64,000 nt of DNA from Methylorubrum salsuginis (GTDB lineage Bacteria > Pseudomonadota > Alphaproteobacteria > Rhizobiales > Beijerinckiaceae), in the NCBI RefSeq assembly GCF_900114375.1, contig NZ_FOSV01000012.1:1-64000 (forward strand), read 5' to 3'. The notes beneath the pieces were generated by a model. The model was not told the DNA's origin. It searched no databases and worked only from the letters and a program-made list of their open reading frames with translations. Of this stretch, positions 1 to 9,505 are shown piece by piece. The position numbers and the translations under genes were made by a program. How positions within the stretch are numbered: the stretch's first letter is position 1; each line of letters begins with the position of its first letter.

Positions 1-95
1 GAGGGCCGTGGAAGACGACCACGTCGATAGGCCGGGAGTGCAAGCGCGGTAACGCGCTGAGCTGACCGGTACTAATCGCCCGATCGGCTTGATCG
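1..95 (+). rRNA. 23S ribosomal RNA, 3' end (partial)
   Basis: The first ~95 bases match the conserved 3' terminus of bacterial 23S rRNA, including the stretch gctgaccggtactaatcg at 61-78. The gene enters from outside the window. The exact mature 3' end is an estimate. It is followed by 5S rRNA and an initiator tRNA, the usual distal order of alphaproteobacterial rRNA operons. Confidence 0.93.
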
Positions 96-190
96 CTCTC
101 ATGATCCGTGTCCGGATCAAAACCACAAACAGCACGACAAAGACCAACGCTTGCCGAACACCCCAAGTGACAAGAAACTTGTGCTGCGCC

Positions 191-310
191 GGCCTGGTGG
201 CCTGAGCGGTGTGCCCAGGACCCGATCCCATCTCGAACTCGGCCGTCAAACGCACCAGCGCCCATGGTACTGTGTCTCAAGACACGGGAGAGTCGGTCGC
301 CGCCAGGCCT
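191..310 (+). rRNA. rrf: 5S ribosomal RNA
   Basis: A 120-base block with complementary ends (ggcctgg at 191-197 against ccaggcc near 303-309, forming helix I) and the conserved internal segment cccgatcccatctcgaactc characteristic of 5S rRNA. It lies about 95 bases downstream of the 23S end, in the same orientation, consistent with co-transcription. Ends are judged from the helix and may be off by one or two bases. Confidence 0.93.
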
Positions 311-389
311 GCCCAGCACAAGACGTCACACAAACCCCATTCCCTCGACACCAGCTGATCCGACTGACCCACACGGTCCCACATCTCGG

Positions 390-466
<77 letters not shown>

Positions 467-504
467 AACACAACACACTACACAGCAAACCCCATCACAC
501 CGAG

Positions 505-535
505 CCCCGTGCACCCGCACGGGGCGTTCTGTCGT
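505..535 (+). terminator. Probable rRNA operon terminator
   Basis: A perfect 8-bp stem (ccccgtgc 505-512 / gcacgggg 517-524) with a 4-base loop, followed by the T-containing tail cgttctgtcgtt. It lies 39 bases after the tRNA-fMet CCA end, where the rRNA operon transcript should stop. Between it and the next gene (stop at 685) I see nothing else. Confidence 0.7.
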
Positions 536-684
536 TCCCAAACCCAACACCACCCGACAGACACGGAAACCGCGCTTCCGCCGGTCGGATATGACGCGAA
601 ACGGGGGAGGGGAGGGGGACGGCACGATCCGCCCGCCGGCCCGGCCGCCTCACAAGGCACGCCATTCGCCATCGGCGCTTCGCC

Positions 685-1224
685 TCAGGATCGAAATGCG
701 ATGGGTTCCAGCCCCTCGAGGAAGCGCCTTCCATTGTCGACATACTGTGCGGCGGCCACCCGGGTCGCTGCGGCATAGTCCGGGTCGCCCGAGGCGACGA
801 GGCGGGCCGGCACTCCGACAATGAGGCTGCCGTCGGGGAATTCCGCTCCCTCGCGCACCAGCGCGTTGGCGCCGACGATGCAGCCGCGTCCGATCCGGGC
901 ACCGTTGAGAAGGGTGGCGCCCATGCCGATCAGCGTGTCGGGGCCGATGGTGCAGCCGTGAACGATGGCGCCATGGCCGACGGTGACGCCCTCGCCGATG
1001 GTCAGGGGAAAGCCCGGATCCGAGTGCAGCACCGCATTGTCCTGAATGTTGGTGCGGTCCCCCACGGTGATCGGCTCGTTGTCGCCCCGGATCACCGCGC
1101 CGAACCAGATGCTGACTTCTAAGCCGAGCCGAACACGGCCGATCACGTGCGCCCCGGGCGCGATCCAGATTCGGCCGCTGTCGGCGATGGTGGGGGCGTG
1201 CTCGCCCAGCCGGTAGAGCGTCAT
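685..1224 (-). CDS. Gamma-carbonic anhydrase-like hexapeptide-repeat protein
   Basis: The 179-residue product is a left-handed beta-helix protein of the gamma carbonic anhydrase/PaaY/YrdA type. Hexapeptide repeats run from about residue 20 to 140. The three histidines expected to bind the metal are present: His67 (in AVLHSD), His84 (VGHG) and His89 (VHG). Length is typical for the family (170-185). The start was set at the ATG preceding TLYRLGEH, because upstream frame lacks the fold. It sits alone downstream of moeA, separated by 184 bp. Whether it hydrates CO2 or acts on an acyl substrate cannot be told from sequence; many members of this clade have weak or no carbonic anhydrase activity. 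Confidence 0.88.
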   Translation of the reverse strand: MTLYRLGEHAPTIADSGRIWIAPGAHVIGRVRLGLEVSIWFGAVIRGDNEPITVGDRTNIQDNAVLHSDPGFPLTIGEGVTVGHGAIVHGCTIGPDTLIGMGATLLNGARIGRGCIVGANALVREGAEFPDGSLIVGVPARLVASGDPDYAAATRVAAAQYVDNGRRFLEGLEPIAFRS

Positions 1225-1408
1225 GGTTGTCCTCGTCGATCTCGGCCTCGTTCCGGATGTCGAATGCAGGACGATGCCTTCCGGTTCTTGTGCTGCCGCG
1301 CCAGTCCCGAACGCCGGAAATCGCGTTTCGGGTCGATGCGCTCGTCCTACGGGACGGCCTGCGAGATGTCGTCCCGTCCGACGCAGGATGTCGCGACCGA
1401 GAAAAGCG

Positions 1409-2635
1409 TCAGACGATGCGCCGGTCCAGCCGAATGATGCGACACGGGTCGCCCGCCTTGGCCGCGGGGGCGTGCGGAGCGCGGACCAGCAGCGCCTCGC
1501 TCGATCCGAGCACCGACAGCATCGAGGAATCCTGCCTGTTCTCCGGATGGGCGACCGGCAGCCGATCCGGCGCCGTCTCGATCCGGGCGCGCAGGTAATC
1601 CTGGCGCTGGTCGTTCTCGGGCATGTCGCGACCGAGCACAGCCGGCTCGGTCCGGTCCTGCCCCGCACGGGGATCGCCCAGCAGCGCCCGGATCGCCGGC
1701 ACCACGAAGAGCAGGCCGCAGACGATCGAGGAGACCGGATTGCCCGGCAACCCGATCACCGTCATGGGGCCGAGCCGGCCGAACATCAGCGGCTTGCCGG
1801 GGCGAAGCGCCACCCGCCAGAAACCGAGTTCGAGCCCTTCCTCGCGAAGGGCCGCCTGGACGAGGTCGTGATCGCCGACCGAGGCGCCGCCGAGGGTGAC
1901 GACGAGGTCGGCCCCCGCCGCACGGGCGCGGGCGATGGCGTCGCGCAGGGCGGCGAGATCGTCGGCGACGATGCCGAGATCGATCGCCTCGGCCCCGGCC
2001 TCCGTGGCGAGGGCGGCGAGCGCCAGCCCGTTCGAGGCGACGATCTGGTCCCAGGCCGGCGTCTCGCCCGGCCGCACCAGTTCGTCGCCGGTGGCGATGA
2101 CGGCGACGCGCGGGCGGCGGCGCATGGGCAGAACCGCATGGCCGGCGGCGGCGGCGAGTGCGAGGCGGCGGGCGTCGAGGGTTTCACCCGCCCGCAGCAG
2201 GGTCTCGCCCTTCGCGAAGTCGAGCCCGGCCCGGCGCAGGAATCGCCCTGCGGCGACCGGCTCGCGGGCCGTGACGGTGTCGCCCTCGGTCTCGGCGTTC
2301 TCCTGAATCAGAATGGCGTCGGCGCCTTCCGGGACCGGAGCGCCGGTGAAGATGCGCACCGCCTCGCCCGGCCCGACCCGCTCGGAATAGCCATGCCCGG
2401 CCGCGCTGGTGCCGACGAGTCGCAGCGTTGCCGGCACCTGCGCCACGTCGGCGGCGCGCACGGCGTAGCCGTCCATGGCCGAGGCCGGAAAGGGGGGCTG
2501 GGTGCGAAGCGCGGCGAGATCGGCCGCCAGGGTGCGGCCGGCGGCTCGGGCGACGGGGATGGATTCGGCCTCGACCGGGCCGGGGATCGCAGCGAGGATG
2601 TTGGCGAGGGCGTCGGCGACGGGGAGGAGGCTCAC
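1409..2635 (-). CDS. moeA: Molybdopterin molybdenumtransferase MoeA
   Basis: 408 residues, the usual MoeA length. MoeA inserts molybdate into adenylylated molybdopterin to complete molybdenum cofactor. Recognisable are the N-terminal [15 protein letters not shown] motif, the central [10 protein letters not shown] motif of the MoCF-binding fold, the [11 protein letters not shown] loop and, near the C-terminus, GLPGNPVSS. It starts with GTG, and that GTG overlaps the moaC stop codon by 4 bp (GTGA), indicating translational coupling. Upstream in the same transcript are moaC, trpC and trpD. In many Rhizobiales lexA follows moeA; here the next gene is a gamma-carbonic anhydrase homologue instead. 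Confidence 0.95.
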   Translation of the reverse strand: MSLLPVADALANILAAIPGPVEAESIPVARAAGRTLAADLAALRTQPPFPASAMDGYAVRAADVAQVPATLRLVGTSAAGHGYSERVGPGEAVRIFTGAPVPEGADAILIQENAETEGDTVTAREPVAAGRFLRRAGLDFAKGETLLRAGETLDARRLALAAAAGHAVLPMRRRPRVAVIATGDELVRPGETPAWDQIVASNGLALAALATEAGAEAIDLGIVADDLAALRDAIARARAAGADLVVTLGGASVGDHDLVQAALREEGLELGFWRVALRPGKPLMFGRLGPMTVIGLPGNPVSSIVCGLLFVVPAIRALLGDPRAGQDRTEPAVLGRDMPENDQRQDYLRARIETAPDRLPVAHPENRQDSSMLSVLGSSEALLVRAPHAPAAKAGDPCRIIRLDRRIV

Positions 2636-3123
2636 GCTCCGTCCTCCGCCCGCCAGACGCCCGACTTGCCCCCTTCCTTCGACAGTAGGCGGATGCCCTC
2701 GATCCGCATGCCGCGATCGGCGGCCTTCACCATGTCGTAGACCGTGAGGCAGGCGACCGAGACGGCGGTCAGCGCTTCCATCTCGACGCCGGTCTGTCCC
2801 TGCACCCGCACTTCCGCGGTGAGGCGCAGGCCGGGAAGCGCGTCGTCGGGCTCGCAGGCGATCTTCACCTTGGTGAGCAGGAGCGGGTGGCAGAGCGGGA
2901 TCAATTCGTGGGTGCGCTTGGCCGCCATGATGCCGGCGAGTCGCGCGGTGCCGATGACGTCGCCCTTCTTGGCGTCGCCCTCGCGGATCAGCGCCAGGGT
3001 CTCGGGGAGCATCACCACGACGCCTTCGGCAACGGCGGTGCGCGAGGTTGCGGCCTTGTCGGAGACATCGACCATGTTGGCCGCGCCCGACGCGTCGATA
3101 TGGGTGAGGCGGCCTTCGCTCAC
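2632..3123 (-). CDS. moaC: Cyclic pyranopterin monophosphate synthase MoaC
   Basis: 163 residues, typical for MoaC, which with MoaA converts GTP to cyclic pyranopterin monophosphate, the first stage of molybdenum cofactor synthesis. The N-terminal [17 protein letters not shown] segment and the active-site stretch HELIPLCHP (residues 72-80) are intact, as is the [10 protein letters not shown] segment. Start is GTG, overlapping the trpC stop by 4 bp (GTGA); its own stop overlaps the moeA start by 4 bp. The tight packing points to one polycistronic message with trpC and moeA. Confidence 0.96.
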   Translation of the reverse strand: MSEGRLTHIDASGAANMVDVSDKAATSRTAVAEGVVVMLPETLALIREGDAKKGDVIGTARLAGIMAAKRTHELIPLCHPLLLTKVKIACEPDDALPGLRLTAEVRVQGQTGVEMEALTAVSVACLTVYDMVKAADRGMRIEGIRLLSKEGGKSGVWRAEDGA

Positions 3124-3971
3124 TTGACGCCGTCGCCGAACAGGAGGGCGCGCGTCGCGGCGGTGACATCGGCCTGGCGCATCAGGCTCTCGCCGACGAG
3201 GATGGTGTCCAGTCCGTGCGCGCGCAGGCGCCGCACGTCGGCATGGCCGCCGATGCCGCTCTCGGCCACCGCGATGCGGTCCGCCGGGATGCCGGGCTTC
3301 AGGTCGATCGCCGTCTCGAACGAGACCTCGAACGTCTTGAGGTTGCGGTTGTTGACGCCGACCAAGCGGGTGCCGAGCGGCAGGGCCCGTTCCAGTTCCT
3401 GCGCGTCGTGGACCTCGACGAGAACGTCCATGCCGAGATCGTGCGCGGTATCGGTCAGCGCCTTGGCCTCGGCGTCGTCGAGGCAGGCCATGATGACGAG
3501 GATGCAATCGGCGCCCCAGGCCCTGGCCTCGAACACCTGATACGGCTCGAACAGGAAATCCTTTCGCAGGACCGGCAGGTCGCACGCCGCTCTCGCCGCG
3601 ACGAGGAATTCCGGCGCGCCCTGGAACGAGGGCGTGTCGGTGAGCACGGAAAGACAGGTTGCGCCGCCCGCCGCGTAGGCCTTGGCCAGCGTCTCGGGAT
3701 CGAAATCGGCGCGGATCAGTCCCTTGGAGGGCGAGGCCTTCTTGATCTCGGCGATCAGCGCCGGTCGGTCCTGGCCGATATGCGCCGCGATCGCGGAGGC
3801 GAAGCCGCGGGGCGCATCCGCCTTGGCGACGAGCTTCTCCAACTTCGCGAGCGGCAGGCGCAGCTTCGCCTCGGCGATTTCGCGGCGCTTGTAGGCCTCG
3901 ATCCGGGCGAGCACGCTGGCGCGCTCCGACGCCGGCGGGCTCGCGATCACGTCGGCCACGATGTCGTCCAT
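3120..3971 (-). CDS. trpC: Indole-3-glycerol phosphate synthase
   Basis: 283 residues, a single TIM-barrel TrpC without a fused TrpF. It closes the ring of CdRP to give indole-3-glycerol phosphate. Seen in the protein are [12 protein letters not shown] (substrate-binding lysine region, around residues 73-84), the catalytic LRKDF near mid-protein, GVNNRNL, and AESGI near the C-terminus. The start at [10 protein letters not shown] is the only good one and gives normal length. It lies 31 bp after trpD and its stop overlaps moaC, within the minus-strand trpD-trpC-moaC-moeA unit. Confidence 0.96.
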   Translation of the reverse strand: MDDIVADVIASPPASERASVLARIEAYKRREIAEAKLRLPLAKLEKLVAKADAPRGFASAIAAHIGQDRPALIAEIKKASPSKGLIRADFDPETLAKAYAAGGATCLSVLTDTPSFQGAPEFLVAARAACDLPVLRKDFLFEPYQVFEARAWGADCILVIMACLDDAEAKALTDTAHDLGMDVLVEVHDAQELERALPLGTRLVGVNNRNLKTFEVSFETAIDLKPGIPADRIAVAESGIGGHADVRRLRAHGLDTILVGESLMRQADVTAATRALLFGDGVK

Positions 3972-4002
3972 CGGTCTGTCCTTGAAGCCCGCCTGCGCCT
4001 TA

Positions 4003-5016
4003 TCACGCCTTCGAGGCGGCGACGAGCCGGGCGAGCGTGCCCCGCGCCGCACCGGAATCGATCGCGCTTTGCGCCCGCGCGACACCCTCCGCGAGGGTGC
4101 CGACGGCGCCCGCCACCACGAGGCCGGCGCCCGCGTTCAGCACGGCGATGTCGCGATAGGGGGTGCGCGTGCCCTCCAGCACGGCGTTGAGCGCAGCCGC
4201 GTTGTGGTCGGGGTCGCCGCCGCGCAGATCGTCGAGGGTCGCCAGTGGCAGACCGACCTCTTCCGGGTGGATGGTGAAGTGCGAGAGCTTCCCGTCTTCC
4301 AGGGCGACCACGGCGGTCGGGCCGGTGGTGGTGATCTCGTCGAGCCCATCGGACCCGTGGACGGTCCAGACCTTCCGGCTGCCGAGGGCGCCCAGCACCC
4401 GCGTCAGCGGCTCGGCCCAGGCCGGGCGCGACACGCCGAAGACCTGCGCGGTGACGCCGGCCGGGTTCGAGAGCGGGCCCAGCATGTTGAAGATCGTGCG
4501 GAACGGCAGCTCCGAGCGCGTCGGCGCGACGTAGCGCATGGCGCCGTGATGCGTCTGTGCGAACATGAAGCAGAGGCCGGCTTGCCTCAGGCAGCGCGCC
4601 AGCGCCTCGGGGCCGAGACCGATGGTGACGCCGAGCGCGGCGAGCACGTCGGCCGCCCCGGAGCGCGAGGTGGCGGCGCGGTTGCCGTGCTTGGCCACCG
4701 GCACGCCGCAGGCGGCGGTGAGGATCGCGGCGAGCGTCGAGACGTTGTAGCTGCCCGAATGATCCCCCCCGGTGCCGACGATGTCGATGGCACCCTCCGG
4801 CGCCGTCACGGGCAGCATCCGGGCGCGCATCGCCGAGACGGCTCCCAGGATCTCGTCCTCGCTCTCGCCGCGGACGGCCAGCGCGGTGAGGAAGGCCCCG
4901 GCCTGGACCGGCGTGACCTCGCCCGAGAGCAGGTCGTCGAAGGCCGCGCGGGCTTGGTCGCGGGTGAGCGAAGCGCCGGTCGCGACGGTGGCGAGATGGG
5001 TCTTGAAGGCGTCCAT
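4003..5016 (-). CDS. trpD: Anthranilate phosphoribosyltransferase
   Basis: 337 residues. TrpD transfers the phosphoribosyl group of PRPP to anthranilate. The PRPP loop [16 protein letters not shown], the [17 protein letters not shown] segment and the [10 protein letters not shown] motif are all present. Length is standard. Start ATG precedes [13 protein letters not shown]. It is separated from trpG (upstream in transcription) by 188 bp occupied by a long GC-rich inverted repeat, so trpD may depend on readthrough or on its own promoter; trpC follows after 31 bp. Confidence 0.96.
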   Translation of the reverse strand: MDAFKTHLATVATGASLTRDQARAAFDDLLSGEVTPVQAGAFLTALAVRGESEDEILGAVSAMRARMLPVTAPEGAIDIVGTGGDHSGSYNVSTLAAILTAACGVPVAKHGNRAATSRSGAADVLAALGVTIGLGPEALARCLRQAGLCFMFAQTHHGAMRYVAPTRSELPFRTIFNMLGPLSNPAGVTAQVFGVSRPAWAEPLTRVLGALGSRKVWTVHGSDGLDEITTTGPTAVVALEDGKLSHFTIHPEEVGLPLATLDDLRGGDPDHNAAALNAVLEGTRTPYRDIAVLNAGAGLVVAGAVGTLAEGVARAQSAIDSGAARGTLARLVAASKA

Positions 5017-5035
5017 GGGTCGGGCTCTGCTCGAA

Positions 5036-5170
5036 CCCTCTCCCCTCCACGGGAGAGGGTGGCCCGCGAAGCGGGTCGGGTGAGGGGCGCGCGCTGTCCG
5101 GAAACGTCGCTCCCCTCTCCCGACCCTCGCCGACGCGAGGGCCACCCTCCCCCGCGGAGGGGGGAGGGGG
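5036..5170. repeat. Long GC-rich imperfect inverted repeat between trpG and trpD
   Basis: Two arms of about 50-59 bases, 5036-5086 and 5112-5170, are imperfect reverse complements of one another; both contain gagggtggcc and gggtcggg cores. Separated by about 25 bases, they could fold into a long hairpin in RNA or represent a MITE-like intergenic element. I see no other copy in this window. No coding frame of quality crosses it. Confidence 0.7.
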
Positions 5171-5204
5171 ATGCGACCGTCAATGCACGGCTAGCCTGCC
5201 CTTG

Positions 5205-5807
5205 TCACGCGCGAGGCTTCGCCTGCGCCCGCCACGCCGCGGCGAGGTCGAGGAAGTTGCGCAGGATCTGCGTGCCGTGGTTCGACAGGATGCTCTCGGG
5301 GTGGAACTGCACGCCGTGCACCGGCAAGTCCCGGTGCTGAAGCCCCATGATCAAGCCGTCGGCCTCGGCCGTGACGGTGAGATCGTCCGGGCAGCTCGCA
5401 CGGTCCACCACCAGCGAGTGGTAGCGTGTGGCGTCGAACCCCTCGTTGATGCCGCGGAAGATGCCCTTCGCCTCGTGGCGGATGGTCGAAACCTTGCCGT
5501 GCATCGGGGCGGGCGCGCGCACCACGTCGCCGCCATAGGCCTGCCCGATGGTCTGGAGCCCGAGGCAGACGCCGAAGATCGGCACCTCCGCGCCGAGTTC
5601 GCGCACCACGTCGAGGCAGACGCCCGCCTCGTTCGGCGTGCACGGCCCCGGCGACAGCACCAGCGCGTCCGGCGCCCGCGCGCGGATGCCGGCGACATCG
5701 ATCTGATCGTTGCGCACCACGTCGATGCGGTCGCAGAGCGGGCCGATCAGGTGGACGAGATTCCACGTGAAGGAATCGTAATTGTCGATGACGAGGACGT
5801 TGGACAT
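5205..5807 (-). CDS. trpG: Anthranilate synthase, glutamine amidotransferase subunit
   Basis: 200 residues, a stand-alone class I glutamine amidotransferase. It supplies ammonia to TrpE for anthranilate formation. The catalytic triad is intact: Cys81 in FGVCLGLQ, His169 and Glu171 in HPES; the oxyanion segment LSPGPCTP is at 51-58. Start MSNVLVIDNYDSF is canonical for the family. In several Rhizobiales trpE and trpG are fused; here they are separate genes 268 bp apart in the same orientation. Confidence 0.96.
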   Translation of the reverse strand: MSNVLVIDNYDSFTWNLVHLIGPLCDRIDVVRNDQIDVAGIRARAPDALVLSPGPCTPNEAGVCLDVVRELGAEVPIFGVCLGLQTIGQAYGGDVVRAPAPMHGKVSTIRHEAKGIFRGINEGFDATRYHSLVVDRASCPDDLTVTAEADGLIMGLQHRDLPVHGVQFHPESILSNHGTQILRNFLDLAAAWRAQAKPRA

Positions 5808-5850
5808 CGGGCCTTAAGCCTTACGGCGAAATCGATGGTTCTTCCGACCC

Positions 5851-5878
5851 ACCGTCTCTCATCGGGTGGCGAGACGGT
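5851..5878. other. Inverted repeat upstream of trpG
   Basis: ACCGTCTC (5851-5858) and GAGACGGT (5871-5878) form a perfect 8-bp inverted repeat with a 12-base spacer, 44 bp upstream of the trpG start in the trpE-trpG gap. It could be a terminator after trpE, an operator or an RNA hairpin in the trpG leader. No run of T follows on the minus strand, so termination is not clearly supported. Confidence 0.5.
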
Positions 5879-6075
5879 CGGCGGGAGTCAAGACGGAGCG
5901 AGCTTTCGGACCCGCTGCCAACGTTCGAGTGTCGCGTAGCGGAACCCTGACCCGGAGAGGCGCGCCGGAGGCGTGCAATCCACCCGTGATGCGCCGTCGC
6001 GGAAGACCTCGCTGCCCGTCGTGGCTTCCGGGTTCGCGACGCGCTCCGGAACGACGCTTTTAGCGCAGCGCCACC

Positions 6076-7596
6076 CTATTGCCCCCGCCGCGCCCGGCTC
6101 GCGAACTGAACCGCGTCCTCCGCCGCCCGGAACAACGCCTTGGCCTTGTTCACGCATTCCTGTTGCTCGGAATGCGGGTCGGAATCGTAGACGATGCCGG
6201 CGCCGGCCTGCACGTGCATGCGGCCGTCCTTCACGATGGCGGTGCGCAGCACGATGCAGGTGTCCATCTCGCCGCGCGCGCCGAAATAGCCGATGCAACC
6301 ACCGTAGGGCCCGCGCTTCTCGCGCTCCAACTCGTCGATGATCTCCATCGCCCGAACCTTCGGCGCGCCCGAGACCGTGCCGGCGGGGAAGCCCGCCGCG
6401 AGGGCGGCGAGCGTGTCGTGCTGCGGGTCCAGATCGCCCTCGACGTTCGAGACGATGTGCATGACCTGGGAATAGTATTCGAGGAAGAACGAACCGGTGA
6501 CCCGCACGCTGCCGATCTTCGAGACGCGGCCGACATCGTTGCGGCCGAGGTCGAGCAGCATCAGGTGCTCGGAGCGCTCCTTCGGATCGGCGAGCAGCTC
6601 CTCCGAGAGCGCCTTGTCCTCGGCGGGGGTGGCGCCGCGCCGCCGCGTGCCGGCGATCGGGCGGATCGTCACCGTGCCCTCGCGCACCCGCACGAGGATC
6701 TCAGGGCTGGAGCAGACGACCTGAAACTCCTCGAAATCGAGGTAGCACAGGAACGGGGCCGGGTTGGTGCGGCGAAGCGAGCGATAGAGCGCGAAGGCCG
6801 GCAGGGTGAAGGGCGCCTCGAAGCGCTGCGACAGCACCACCTGAAAGATGTCGCCCGCGACGATGTATTCCTTGGCCTTGGCCACCATGCCCAAGAATTC
6901 GTCCGGCGGGGTGTTCGAGACCGGGGAGGGCAGGGCGAGGCCGGCGGCGTCCACCCGCGCCTCGATCGGCAGCGGGCTCTCCAGCGCCGCCGCCACCCGG
7001 TCGAGCCGGTCCTGCGCCGCCTCGAGCGCCGCGCCCGCGCTCATGCCCTCGATCGGGCGCACGGGGGTGACGACGGTCAGCGCGTCGGCGACCGCATCGA
7101 ACACCACCATGGTCCGCGGGCGCACGAGGATCGCGTCCGGCACGCCGAGCGGGTCGGGGTTCGGCTCCGGCAGCCGCTCCATGGCACGGACCATGTCGTA
7201 GCCGAGATAGCCGAACAGGCCCGCCGCCATCGGCGGCAGGGCCGCGCCGTCCGGCTCGTCGCCGATGGCGCTTTCACGGATCAAAGCGCGCAGCGATTCG
7301 AGCGGGGCGCGATCGTCGGCTACGAAATCCGAGAGAGCGGCGTCGCGGGCGGTTTCGGCGCGGCCGTCGCTGCAGCGCCAGATCAGGTCGGGGTCGAGCC
7401 CGATCATCGAGTAGCGCCCGCGCACGGCGCCGCCCTCGACCGATTCGAGCAGGAAGCCGGGGCCGGCATGCCCGCCCTTCAGCTTGAGGAAGGCGGCGAC
7501 CGGCGTCTCAAGGTCGGCGACGAGGGTGAGGCCGAGCAGGCTCGGCCGGCCCGCCTCGTAGGCGCGCCGCACCGCATCGTGGGCAGGTTCGGTCAT
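6076..7596 (-). CDS. trpE: Anthranilate synthase component I
   Basis: 506 residues. TrpE forms anthranilate from chorismate using ammonia delivered by TrpG. The tryptophan-binding LLES motif of feedback-regulated TrpE is present early (FLLESVEGG), and the chorismate-binding domain shows IAGTRRRG, LGRNDVGRV, HIVSNVEG and GTVSGAPKVRAMEIIDELE. Length is that of a TrpE without fused TrpG. The start lies only 7 bp after the ppiD stop, so trpE is probably transcribed from the ppiD promoter; there is no room for a leader-peptide attenuator directly before it. Confidence 0.96.
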   Translation of the reverse strand: MTEPAHDAVRRAYEAGRPSLLGLTLVADLETPVAAFLKLKGGHAGPGFLLESVEGGAVRGRYSMIGLDPDLIWRCSDGRAETARDAALSDFVADDRAPLESLRALIRESAIGDEPDGAALPPMAAGLFGYLGYDMVRAMERLPEPNPDPLGVPDAILVRPRTMVVFDAVADALTVVTPVRPIEGMSAGAALEAAQDRLDRVAAALESPLPIEARVDAAGLALPSPVSNTPPDEFLGMVAKAKEYIVAGDIFQVVLSQRFEAPFTLPAFALYRSLRRTNPAPFLCYLDFEEFQVVCSSPEILVRVREGTVTIRPIAGTRRRGATPAEDKALSEELLADPKERSEHLMLLDLGRNDVGRVSKIGSVRVTGSFFLEYYSQVMHIVSNVEGDLDPQHDTLAALAAGFPAGTVSGAPKVRAMEIIDELEREKRGPYGGCIGYFGARGEMDTCIVLRTAIVKDGRMHVQAGAGIVYDSDPHSEQQECVNKAKALFRAAEDAVQFASRARRGQ

Positions 7597-7603
7597 CGAC
7601 GCC

Positions 7604-9505
7604 TCAATACTCGCCGCCGAGCGCGCGCCGGAACGCCGCTTGGTTGACGCTCACGCCCGCGCTCTTCTGCACCTCGGTGAGGAACTCGCCGAGCACGTCG
7701 TCGGAGAGCGCCGTGCGCAGCGAATTCACCAGCTGCGTGTCGGTGGGCGTGCCGGGCACGAAGGCCGGCATCGTCGCCGCCGTCACCTTGAACACCGCGC
7801 GGCCCTCGCCCGACGGCGCCGAGGCCGCCTTGCCGACCGGCGTGACGAAGATGCGCTCGACGGTCTCGTTCGAGAGGTCGTCCTTGCTCTGGTTGCGGCC
7901 GAGATCGGTCACCTCCTTGACGGAAATTCCGGCCTCCTGCGCCACGGTCGCGACCGCGTCGCCCTTCTCCAGCCGCTCGACCAGTTCCTTCGACTTGGCG
8001 ACCAGCCGCTTGTCGGTCTCGGCCTTCGTCCAGCCCTTCACGACCTCGTCGCGCACCTCGTCCAGCGGCTTCTCCCGCGGCGGCGTGACCTTCACCACGT
8101 CGTACCAGATCGAGCCGCCGTCCTTGGTGCGCAGCGCCTCGGTGTCGTTGCCGACATCGGCACGGAAGGCCGCGGCCATCGTCGTGTCCTTGTCCGGAAT
8201 GCCCTCGACCGGGTTGCCGGCCGGATCGAGCCCGCGGGCATCGACCGCGGGGATCGACAGCACGGTGAGGCCCCGCTCCTTGGCGATGTCGGCGAGCGGC
8301 TTGGCGGAGGCGCGGGCGTCCTCGATGGCGTCCTGGGTCTTGTCGAGATCCTGGCGGGCGCGGATCAGAGCGACCTCCTTGCGGACCTCGTCCTTCACCG
8401 CGTCGAACGGCTTCACGTTGCCGGGCTCGATGGCGGTGACGCGCAGGAGCACCGTGCCGAAGCGGCCCTTGACCGGCTGGCTCACCTTGCCCTGCTCCAG
8501 GCCGAAGGCCGCATCCGCCACCGCCGGATCGAACAGCTCGGACTTGGCCAGCGTGCCGAGGGTGAGTTCCTTGGGATCGGCCCCGCGGGCGACGGCGACC
8601 GCCTCGAACGGCTGCTCGCCGCTCTCGATCTTGGCCCGCGCCTCCTGGGCCGCGGCCTCGTCGGGGAAGCTGATCTGCTGGATTGTGCGGCGCTCGGGCT
8701 GGCCGAAGCGGCTCTTGTTGGCCTCGTAGGCGGTCTTGGCGTCGGCCTCGCTCACGGCGTCGGGCTTGGCCAGCGTCTCGGGCTCCAGCACCAGCAGGTT
8801 CAGGCTGCGGTATTCCGGCGCGCGAAAGCTCGCCTTGTTGGCCTCGTAGTACCCCTTCAGGTCGTCGTCGCTCGGCGCCGGGATCTCTCCGGCCGCAGCG
8901 GGCGTCAGGGCCAGCACGGTCGCCGAGCGCCGCTCGGTCGAATAGCGGTGGACCGCCTCGCGCATCGCCTGCGGCACCGGCAGGTCGGCGACGGTGGCGT
9001 CGGCGAGCTGGAGCCTTGCGATGACCGAGCGCTGCTCCCGCACGAACAGCGCCTCGTTGAGGCCCGCGCGCTGGAGCGTCTGGTAGAACAGGGTCCGGTC
9101 GAAGCTGCCGTTGGCGCCCTTGAAGCTCGGCTCGTCCTGGATCGCCTTCAGCACCGTGGCATCCGACACCGCGAGGCCGAGATCGGCGGTCTTCTGGTCC
9201 AGCGCCGCCTCGGTGATGAGCTGTGACAGCACCTGCCGCTCCAGGCCCAGGGCGCGCGCCTGATCCGGCGTCAGGGTCCGCTTGAGCTGCTGCTGATAGC
9301 GCTGGAGCTGGTTCTGATAGGCGGTGCGGACCTCTTCGGCCGTGATCGGCGTCTTGCCGACGGTGGCGACGGTCGTGCTCGACCCACCGCGGAAAAACTC
9401 CTCCACGCCGAAGATCGCCACGCCCGCGATGAGGAAGGTGAAGATCACGCTGAGCACGATCTTGCCGAGCCAGTGCTGGCTGGCGCTGCGGATGGACTGG
9501 AGCAT
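7604..9505 (-). CDS. ppiD: PpiD/SurA-type peptidyl-prolyl cis-trans isomerase
   Basis: 633 residues, anchored by one N-terminal membrane segment (about residues 14-34, IVLSVIFTFLIAGVAIF) with the rest periplasmic. It is a SurA_N/PpiC-type folding chaperone for exported proteins. A parvulin-like domain occurs around the middle (RRTIQQISFPDE through VKGRFGTVLLRV), and the N-terminal half has the long helical QNQLQRYQQQLKRTL segment. The start at MLQSIRSASQHWLGK fits the family. It precedes trpE by 7 bp, an arrangement I regard as conserved in Rhizobiales. The parvulin catalytic pocket may be degenerate, as in many PpiD proteins. Confidence 0.9.
   Translation of the reverse strand: MLQSIRSASQHWLGKIVLSVIFTFLIAGVAIFGVEEFFRGGSSTTVATVGKTPITAEEVRTAYQNQLQRYQQQLKRTLTPDQARALGLERQVLSQLITEAALDQKTADLGLAVSDATVLKAIQDEPSFKGANGSFDRTLFYQTLQRAGLNEALFVREQRSVIARLQLADATVADLPVPQAMREAVHRYSTERRSATVLALTPAAAGEIPAPSDDDLKGYYEANKASFRAPEYRSLNLLVLEPETLAKPDAVSEADAKTAYEANKSRFGQPERRTIQQISFPDEAAAQEARAKIESGEQPFEAVAVARGADPKELTLGTLAKSELFDPAVADAAFGLEQGKVSQPVKGRFGTVLLRVTAIEPGNVKPFDAVKDEVRKEVALIRARQDLDKTQDAIEDARASAKPLADIAKERGLTVLSIPAVDARGLDPAGNPVEGIPDKDTTMAAAFRADVGNDTEALRTKDGGSIWYDVVKVTPPREKPLDEVRDEVVKGWTKAETDKRLVAKSKELVERLEKGDAVATVAQEAGISVKEVTDLGRNQSKDDLSNETVERIFVTPVGKAASAPSGEGRAVFKVTAATMPAFVPGTPTDTQLVNSLRTALSDDVLGEFLTEVQKSAGVSVNQAAFRRALGGEY

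Noticed and set aside
7597..7603. Tryptophan attenuator with leader peptide before trpE
   Set aside because: Only 7 bp separate trpE from ppiD, which leaves no room for a leader peptide and alternative stems.
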